NCBI RefSeq assembly: GCF_002803095.1 | Contig: NZ_PGLR01000017.1 | Location: 57,458-121,457, forward strand | Reading direction: 5' to 3' | Length of the DNA stretch: 64,000 nt | From: Pseudomonas sp. ZH-FAD | GTDB lineage: Bacteria > Pseudomonadota > Gammaproteobacteria > Pseudomonadales > Pseudomonadaceae | The notes under the pieces: generated by a model | Seen by the model: the letters and a program-made list of their open reading frames with translations, nothing else | Told to the model about the DNA's origin: nothing | The model's database searches: none | Shown: in pieces, positions 56,749 to 64,000 of the stretch | How positions within the stretch are numbered: position 1 is the first letter of the stretch | Layout: each line of letters starts with the position of its first letter | Made by a program: the position numbers and the translations under genes

Positions 56749-57770
56749 TGTTCATCTCCTGCAGCAAATAGCTGCTCGAATGCGGTCGTGCCATGTGTGA
56801 CGAAGCCCTCGCCCTCACGCGTCACGAAAAACGCCGCGATACCGTTGCGCTCGGCGAAGGCCATACCGGCTTCCGGCCCGAGCACCATCAATAGGGTAGA
56901 CAAGCCATCGGCGCGCAAGGTCGATGGATCTGCCACAGTGACAGCTGCCAGCTTGTGGTTGACCGGCTTGCCGCTCAGCGGATCGAGCGTATGCGAGTAG
57001 CGCTGGCCGTTCTCTTCGAAGTAGTTGCGATAGTCACCTGAGGTGGAGATACCGTAACCATCGAGCTGCAGAATGCGTTGGGCCACCCGCTGGTCGTCAC
57101 GCGGCGCTTCCAGACCGATACGCCAGTGGCTGCCATCGGGCTTGAAGCCGGCCGCCTTGAGCTCGCCAGTGGCCTCGACCAGATAACTGGTCACTCCCAA
57201 CTCACCCAGACGCGCCACGATCAGATCGACGGCATAACCAGCGGCGATGCTGTTGAAGTCGACCTGAACATCGACGTCCTTGCACAGCTGCTCGCCGTCG
57301 ATCTTCAGGTGCTGCTGACCAACCCGCTGACGCACTTCGGCCAGGCGCTCGGCATCCGGTACCGCCTCGCCCTGCCCTTTGGGGCCGAAGCCCCAGAGGT
57401 CGAGCAAGGGTTCCAGCGTCAGGTCGAAGTGCCCCTGGCTCTCTTCGTGCAGACGATTACCGGCGCGTACCAGGTCGAGCACGCCCTTGGGCATGGCCTG
57501 ACAGGTACCCGCTGGCGCACGGTTGAACTGCTCGATCAGCGAGTCGTCGCGATAGGTGGACATCTGCAGATCGATCTCGGCGAGGATCGCCTCGGTCGCG
57601 GCCTTGAGTTCGGCTTGCGGCGCGACACCCTCACTGCGGACGTATTTGATCGAATAGGTGCTGCCCATGGTCGGGCCGCCAAACTCTTCGATCCGTTCAG
57701 AATGCAAGCAGCCCGTTAGGGCTGCCGCCAGGGCGACAGCGATAACGGGCTGGAGTACAGCAGACCTCAT
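56745..57770 (-). CDS. apbE: FAD:protein FMN transferase ApbE
   Basis: 341 residues with a lipoprotein signal (VALAAALTGC). GPTMGSTYSIKYV, DFNSIAAGYAVDLI and the late YSHTLDPLSGKPV are ApbE motifs. It attaches FMN to Thr of NqrB and NqrC in the periplasm. 3 bp after nqrF. Confidence 0.95.
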   Translation of the reverse strand: MRSAVLQPVIAVALAAALTGCLHSERIEEFGGPTMGSTYSIKYVRSEGVAPQAELKAATEAILAEIDLQMSTYRDDSLIEQFNRAPAGTCQAMPKGVLDLVRAGNRLHEESQGHFDLTLEPLLDLWGFGPKGQGEAVPDAERLAEVRQRVGQQHLKIDGEQLCKDVDVQVDFNSIAAGYAVDLIVARLGELGVTSYLVEATGELKAAGFKPDGSHWRIGLEAPRDDQRVAQRILQLDGYGISTSGDYRNYFEENGQRYSHTLDPLSGKPVNHKLAAVTVADPSTLRADGLSTLLMVLGPEAGMAFAERNGIAAFFVTREGEGFVTHGTTAFEQLFAAGDEQ

Positions 57771-57773
57771 GCG

Positions 57774-58997
57774 TTAGCCGCCGAAGTCGTCGAGGAGGAT
57801 GTTCTCCGGCTCGACACCCAGGTCGGTCAGCATCTTGATCACGGCGGCGTTCATCATGGGTGGGCCGCACATGTAGAACTCGCAATCTTCCGGAGCCGGG
57901 TGGTCCTTCAGGTAGTTCTCGTACAGCACGTTGTGGATGAAGCCCTTGAGGCCGGTCCAGTTGTCTTCCGGCTGTGGGTCGGACAGCGCCAGGTGCCATT
58001 CGAAGTTCGGGTTTTCCGCGGCCAGCTGATCGTACTCTTCGTTGTAGAACGACTCGCGTATGGAGCGCGCGCCGTACCAGAAGCTGATCTTGCGCTTGGA
58101 CTTCAGGCGCTTGAGCTGGTCGAAGATGTGCGAACGCATCGGCGCCATGCCGGCACCACCACCGATGAAGACCATCTCGGCGTCGGTGTCCTTGGCGAAG
58201 AACTCACCGAAGGGCCCGTACACGGTGATCTTGTCGCCCGGCTTGAGGCTGAACACGTAGGACGACATCTTGCCCGGCGGCAAATCGTCCTTGCCGGGGG
58301 GTGGCGAGGCGATACGGATGTTGAATTTCACCAGACCGCGCTCTTCCGGGTAGTTGGCCATGGAATAGGCACGGATCACGGTCTCGTCGACCTTGGACAC
58401 GTACTTCCACTGGTTGAACTTGTCCCAGTCGCCGCGATACTCCTCCTGGATGTCGAAGTCCTTGTAGTACACGGTGTGCGGCGGGCATTCCAGCTGCACA
58501 TAACCACCGGCGCGGAAATCGACGTTCTCGCCTTCCGGCAGCTTCAGCGTCAGCTCCTTGATGAAGGTGGCGACGTTGGGGTTGGACTCCACCGTGCATT
58601 CCCACTTCTTCACGCCGAAGACTTCTTCCGGCACTTCGATCTTCATGTCCTGCTTGACCGCGGCCTGGCAGGACAGGCGCCAGCCCTCACGGGCCTCGCG
58701 CTTGGTGAAGTGCGACTCTTCGGTGGAGAGCATCTCGCCACCACCGGACTCGATGATGCACTTGCACTGGGCGCAGGTACCGCCGCCACCGCAAGCGGAC
58801 GACAGGAAGATGCCGTTGTCGGCCAGGGTCTGCAGCAGCTTGCCGCCAGCCGGGACCACGATGGTTTTTTCGCCGTTGATTTCGATGTTCACATCGCCAC
58901 TGGATACCAGCTTGGCGCGAGCAGCGAGAATGATCAGCACCAGCGCGAGAACGATGGCGGTGAACATGCCGATGGCGAGGAAAATTTCGTAATTCAT
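57774..58997 (-). CDS. nqrF: Na+-NQR subunit F, NADH-oxidising
   Basis: 407 residues. N-terminal helix (residues 5-25), 2Fe-2S domain with [17 protein letters not shown] and a fourth Cys in [11 protein letters not shown] domain ([12 protein letters not shown]) and NADH domain ([16 protein letters not shown]). Entry point for electrons. Confidence 0.97.
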   Translation of the reverse strand: MNYEIFLAIGMFTAIVLALVLIILAARAKLVSSGDVNIEINGEKTIVVPAGGKLLQTLADNGIFLSSACGGGGTCAQCKCIIESGGGEMLSTEESHFTKREAREGWRLSCQAAVKQDMKIEVPEEVFGVKKWECTVESNPNVATFIKELTLKLPEGENVDFRAGGYVQLECPPHTVYYKDFDIQEEYRGDWDKFNQWKYVSKVDETVIRAYSMANYPEERGLVKFNIRIASPPPGKDDLPPGKMSSYVFSLKPGDKITVYGPFGEFFAKDTDAEMVFIGGGAGMAPMRSHIFDQLKRLKSKRKISFWYGARSIRESFYNEEYDQLAAENPNFEWHLALSDPQPEDNWTGLKGFIHNVLYENYLKDHPAPEDCEFYMCGPPMMNAAVIKMLTDLGVEPENILLDDFGG

Positions 58998-59012
58998 CTG
59001 TTCATCCTTTCC

Positions 59013-59620
<608 letters not shown>

Positions 59621-59621
<1 letters not shown>

Positions 59622-60289
59622 TAATAGGCCTCCTTGCTGGATACCTGAGGCGCCATCTTGTAGGCGTTCTTCTCGATCTGGTCTTTCTTCCAGCTACGGA
59701 TGCCCCAGATGAACAGACCGATCAGGAAGAAGGCCGAAGGCGGCAGCAGCAGCATGCCGTTGGGCTGGTACCAGCCACCGTCGTTGACCACCGAGAAGAT
59801 CTCGTACCCCATCAGTTTGCCCGCGCCGAACAGCTCGCGAATGATGCCCAGGGCAACCAGCATGGCGCTGTAGCCCAGGCCGTTACCGATACCGTCGAAG
59901 AACGACAGCACCGGCGGGTTCTGCATGGCGAAGGCTTCAGCGCGGCCCATCACGATGCAGTTGGTGATGATCAGACCGACGAACACCGACAGCTGTTTGG
60001 ACAGACTGAAGGCGTAGGCCTTGAGCACCTGATCGACCACGATCACCAGGGATGCGATGATCACCATCTGCACGATCATGCGGATCGAGCTGGGGATCTG
60101 GCTGCGGATCATCGAGATGAACAGGTTGGAGAAACCGCAAACCAGCGTCAGCGCGGCGGACATCACCAGCGCGGTCTGCAGGTTCGAGGTCACCGCCAGG
60201 GCCGAGCAGATCCCGAGGATCTGCAGGCCGATGGGGTTGTTGTTGAAGACCGGGTTGAGCAGGACTTCTTTAATAGTCGGCTGCGACAT
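59621..60289 (-). CDS. nqrD: Na+-NQR subunit D
   Basis: 222 residues from the ATG at 60289 with GGAGG 7 bp upstream; a TTG two codons earlier overlaps the nqrC stop. Six helices; [10 protein letters not shown] and [14 protein letters not shown] carry the Fe-binding cysteines shared with NqrE. Confidence 0.96.
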
Positions 60290-60291
60290 GA

Positions 60292-61080
60292 TCAAGCCTC
60301 CCCTGCACGCAGGTTAGCGATAAACGGACCGAAGCCGTTCTGGCCGAGCCAGAACTTCAGCAGGTTGTCCACACCGACACTGGTCAGAGTGGCGCCGGCC
60401 AGGCCATCGACCTGGTGGGTAGCGTTCGGGCTTTGCGGATCTACGCCGCCCTTGACCACCTGTACGGCCAACTTGTCGTTGTCGTCGAACAGGGTCTTGC
60501 CCGGCCATTGGCCCTTCCATTTCGGGTTGTCCACCTCGCCGCCGAGACCGGGAGTCTCGCCGTGCTGGTAGAAGCCCATGCCAACCACGGTATTGAGGTC
60601 GCCCTTGACGGCGATAAAGCCGTGCAGGGTCGACCACAGGCCGTAGCCGCGAACCGGCAGGATCAGGGTTTCGACTTCACCGTCCTTTTCCACCATGTAA
60701 ACGGTGGTGTAACGCTCCTGGCGCTTGATACCGGCGATATCCTCACTGCCCTTGAGCGCGCTGGAGGTCTTCGGATCCTTGGCTGCCTTGAGTGGGTCGA
60801 AGGTGATGGGGTCGAATGCATCGGAGAACTTGCCACTCTCCAGATCCACAAGCTTGGCGGTGATGGTGCTGTCGAACAGCTCCTTGACCTTGGCGCCGGA
60901 CATGCCCGCCTCACCCAGGCCGGCAATGGCCAGGATACTGCGCTGCTTGTCCAGCAGGCGGTTTTCAACCTGAGTCGGCTTCAGTGCAATGGCTGCGCCG
61001 GCGACGAACACCGAGCACACCAGACACACCAGCACGGCCACCGTCAGCGTGCGGACGGTGGATTCTTTTTGACTAGACAT
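60292..61080 (-). CDS. nqrC: Na+-NQR subunit C
   Basis: 262 residues. One N-terminal helix, then a periplasmic domain with the FMN-threonine motif [13 protein letters not shown] near the C-terminus. Overlaps nqrB by 8 bp. Confidence 0.97.
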   Translation of the reverse strand: MSSQKESTVRTLTVAVLVCLVCSVFVAGAAIALKPTQVENRLLDKQRSILAIAGLGEAGMSGAKVKELFDSTITAKLVDLESGKFSDAFDPITFDPLKAAKDPKTSSALKGSEDIAGIKRQERYTTVYMVEKDGEVETLILPVRGYGLWSTLHGFIAVKGDLNTVVGMGFYQHGETPGLGGEVDNPKWKGQWPGKTLFDDNDKLAVQVVKGGVDPQSPNATHQVDGLAGATLTSVGVDNLLKFWLGQNGFGPFIANLRAGEA

Positions 61081-62284
61081 TGCGTGCCAGCCTCCGCTTG
61101 ATATTGGCTTGAACGACGAAGTGGTCGATCAGCGGTGCAAACAGGTTGGCGAACAGAATCGCCAGCATCATGCCCTCGGGGAAGGCCGGGTTGACCACAC
61201 GGATCAGCACCACCATCACACCGATCAGAGCACCAAAGATCCACTTGCCGGTGTTGGTCATCGACGCCGACACCGGGTCGGTGGCCATGAAGAACATGCC
61301 GAAGGCAAAGCCGCCCACTACCAGATGCCAGTACCAGGGCATGGCGAACATCGGGTTGGTGGTGGAACCGATCAGGTTGAGCAGCAGGCTCAGACCGATC
61401 ATGCCCAGCATCACGCCGGCGACGATGCGCCAGGAGGCGATCTTGGTGATCAGCAGGACCAGACCGCCGATGGCAATCGCCAGGGTGCTGGTCTCGCCGA
61501 GCGAGCCGTGAATGGTGCCGACGAAGGCGTCCATCCAGGTGATGCCGTTGTTGATCACGTTCTCGATGCCGCCGGAGGCAGCCAGGCTCAGCGAAGTGGC
61601 GCCGGCAAAACCATCGACCGCCGTCCAGACCGCATCACCGGACATCTGCGCCGGATAGGCGAAGAACAGGAAGGCGCGGCCGGTCAGTGCCGGGTTGAGG
61701 AAGTTCTTGCCGGTACCACCGAACACTTCCTTGCCGATCACCACACCGAAGCTGATGCCCAGCGCGACCTGCCACAGCGGAATGCTCGGCGGCAGAATCA
61801 GGGCGAACAGCACGGACGTGACGAAGAAGCCTTCGTTGACTTCATGCTTGCGGATCGAAGCGAACAGCACTTCCCAGAAGCCGCCGACGATGAAGGTCAC
61901 CGCGTAGACGGGCAGGAAGTAGGCTGCGCCCTGGATGAAGTTGTCCCACAGGCTGTTCGGATCGAAACCGGCCAGCGAGCCGATCAGGGCGAAGCGCCAG
62001 CCTTCCTGGCTCGCCAGCAGCTCGGGGCTCTGAGCGAAGATCAGGTTGGCCTGGTAGCCGGTGTTCCACATGCCGAAGAACATCGCTGGGAAGGTGCACA
62101 GCCACACGGTGATCATCATGCGCTTGAGGTCGATGCCGTCGCGCACGTGAGCGGTGGTCTTGGTCACGCTGCCAGGACGATAGAAGAAGGTGTCGATGGC
62201 CTCGTAGAGGGCATACCACTTCTCGTACTTGCCGCCCTTTTCGAAGTTGTGCTCGATCTTGTCGAGGAATGCACGAATGCCCAC
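61073..62284 (-). CDS. nqrB: Na+-NQR subunit B
   Basis: 403 residues, GTG start with GAAGGAGG upstream. Many helices; the covalent FMN site is in [12 protein letters not shown] (residue about 225). Carries the Na+ and quinone sites in known NQR. Confidence 0.97.
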   Translation of the reverse strand: MGIRAFLDKIEHNFEKGGKYEKWYALYEAIDTFFYRPGSVTKTTAHVRDGIDLKRMMITVWLCTFPAMFFGMWNTGYQANLIFAQSPELLASQEGWRFALIGSLAGFDPNSLWDNFIQGAAYFLPVYAVTFIVGGFWEVLFASIRKHEVNEGFFVTSVLFALILPPSIPLWQVALGISFGVVIGKEVFGGTGKNFLNPALTGRAFLFFAYPAQMSGDAVWTAVDGFAGATSLSLAASGGIENVINNGITWMDAFVGTIHGSLGETSTLAIAIGGLVLLITKIASWRIVAGVMLGMIGLSLLLNLIGSTTNPMFAMPWYWHLVVGGFAFGMFFMATDPVSASMTNTGKWIFGALIGVMVVLIRVVNPAFPEGMMLAILFANLFAPLIDHFVVQANIKRRLARNV

Positions 62285-62287
62285 GGA

Positions 62288-63685
<1,398 letters not shown>

Positions 63686-63758
63686 CTAATAGACCCGACC
63701 ACGCCGATACGATATGGGCGTGGAGGAAGGCGCCAAACCTGGGTAAAAAATCCGCTTG

Positions 63759-63787
63759 ATTATAAAGACGCCCCCCGGCACTGACCA
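63759..63787 (-). promoter_or_regulatory. Candidate nqr promoter
   Basis: On the minus strand TGGTCA, 17 bp, TATAAT, about 135 bp before nqrA. Only the -10 box is consensus. The remaining sequence 63626-63885 shows no gene. Confidence 0.4.
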
Positions 63788-63885
63788 CCCAAGCGCTTGC
63801 TTTTTTTGGCCTTTCGGTAACAGGGCGCAACAAACTCGATGCTGCCCGAGATCAACTCGACAACCTCGCCAGGGCAGATTCCAGG

Positions 63886-64000
63886 ATCGGGTAGGAGGCG
63901 GCCTCACGGCCGCCGTCCTCCCACACCACCGTGCGTACGGTTCCGTACACGGCGGTTCAGGCCATGCGGTTAAGCCGATTGATCGTATCCAGTATCGAGA
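63886..64000 (-). mobile_element. 3' end of a group II intron (domains V-VI), truncated by window edge
   Basis: Read on the minus strand, GAACCGCCGTGTACG-GAAC-CGTACGCACGGTGG (about 63923-63959) folds as a domain V: an 8-bp lower stem, a 2-nt GC bulge, a 5-bp upper stem and a 4-nt loop. It is followed by GGAGGACGGCGGCC/GGCCGCCTCC, a domain VI-like hairpin, and ends CTACCCGAT near 63886, the usual form of bacterial intron 3' ends. The maturase gene would lie beyond the right edge. No part of it is visible. Confidence 0.65.

Noticed and set aside
63686..63907. A 73-codon minus-strand frame upstream of nqrA
   Set aside because: It runs through the intron 3' end and the candidate nqr promoter and has no family resemblance or binding site.

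Overview
The window is a GC-rich chromosomal segment of a gamma-proteobacterium, almost certainly a Pseudomonas (mendocina/oleovorans-like lineage is an inference). The strongest reason is long synteny with the P. aeruginosa block that runs from the TetR gene upstream of tatD through pilZ-holB-tmk-mltG-pabC-fabF-acpP-fabG-fabD-plsX-rpmF-yceD, maf, sppA-like, HAD, rluC, rne, murB-ptp-kdsB-ycaR-lpxK-exbDB-comEC, lolCDE, pilZ, glpQ, sthA and nqrABCDEF-apbE-nqrM. Several families of short palindromic (REP/REPIN) repeats typical of Pseudomonas lie between genes. No rRNA, tRNA or CRISPR array was seen.

Layout. 1-6.8 kb: mixed accessory/housekeeping genes (partial DUF1624 membrane protein, GlxA-type AraC regulator, type-2 NADH dehydrogenase-like flavoprotein, an exported subtilisin-like protease with an altered catalytic Asp motif, GNAT, DUF1285, DUF4823). 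6.9-12.6 kb: a divergent arsenic locus: arsJ, its partner GAPDH, a small HCX5R phosphatase, arsH and a fused ArsC-ArsR protein on the minus strand, acr3 on the plus strand, sharing one short AT-rich promoter region. 12.7-13.0 kb: a small periplasmic protein.

13.18-21.45 kb: a compact, visibly lower-GC accessory module (cupin/AraC regulator, lipoprotein adaptor, RND permease with non-canonical proton-relay residues, phospholipase A1, Tat-signal NmrA-like protein). It is bracketed by a 24-bp exact direct repeat that is the 3' end of moaA; the right copy belongs to intact moaA and the left copy is a short stray moaA-like 3' end. This is the best candidate for an undescribed, horizontally acquired system in the window.

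21.4-49.4 kb: moaA, TetR and class-V aminotransferase, the RgsA-type sRNA, then the conserved pilZ/holB/tmk/fatty-acid-synthesis cluster, RNase E with a long leader, and the murB-lpxK-exb-comEC cell-envelope cluster. 49.4-53.1 kb: lolCDE bracketed by two diverged copies of one repeat family. 53.1-63.6 kb: PilZ protein, glpQ, sthA and the complete Na+-NQR operon with its FMN transferase and maturation factor. The window ends inside what looks like the 3' end (domains V and VI) of a group II intron inserted upstream of nqrA.
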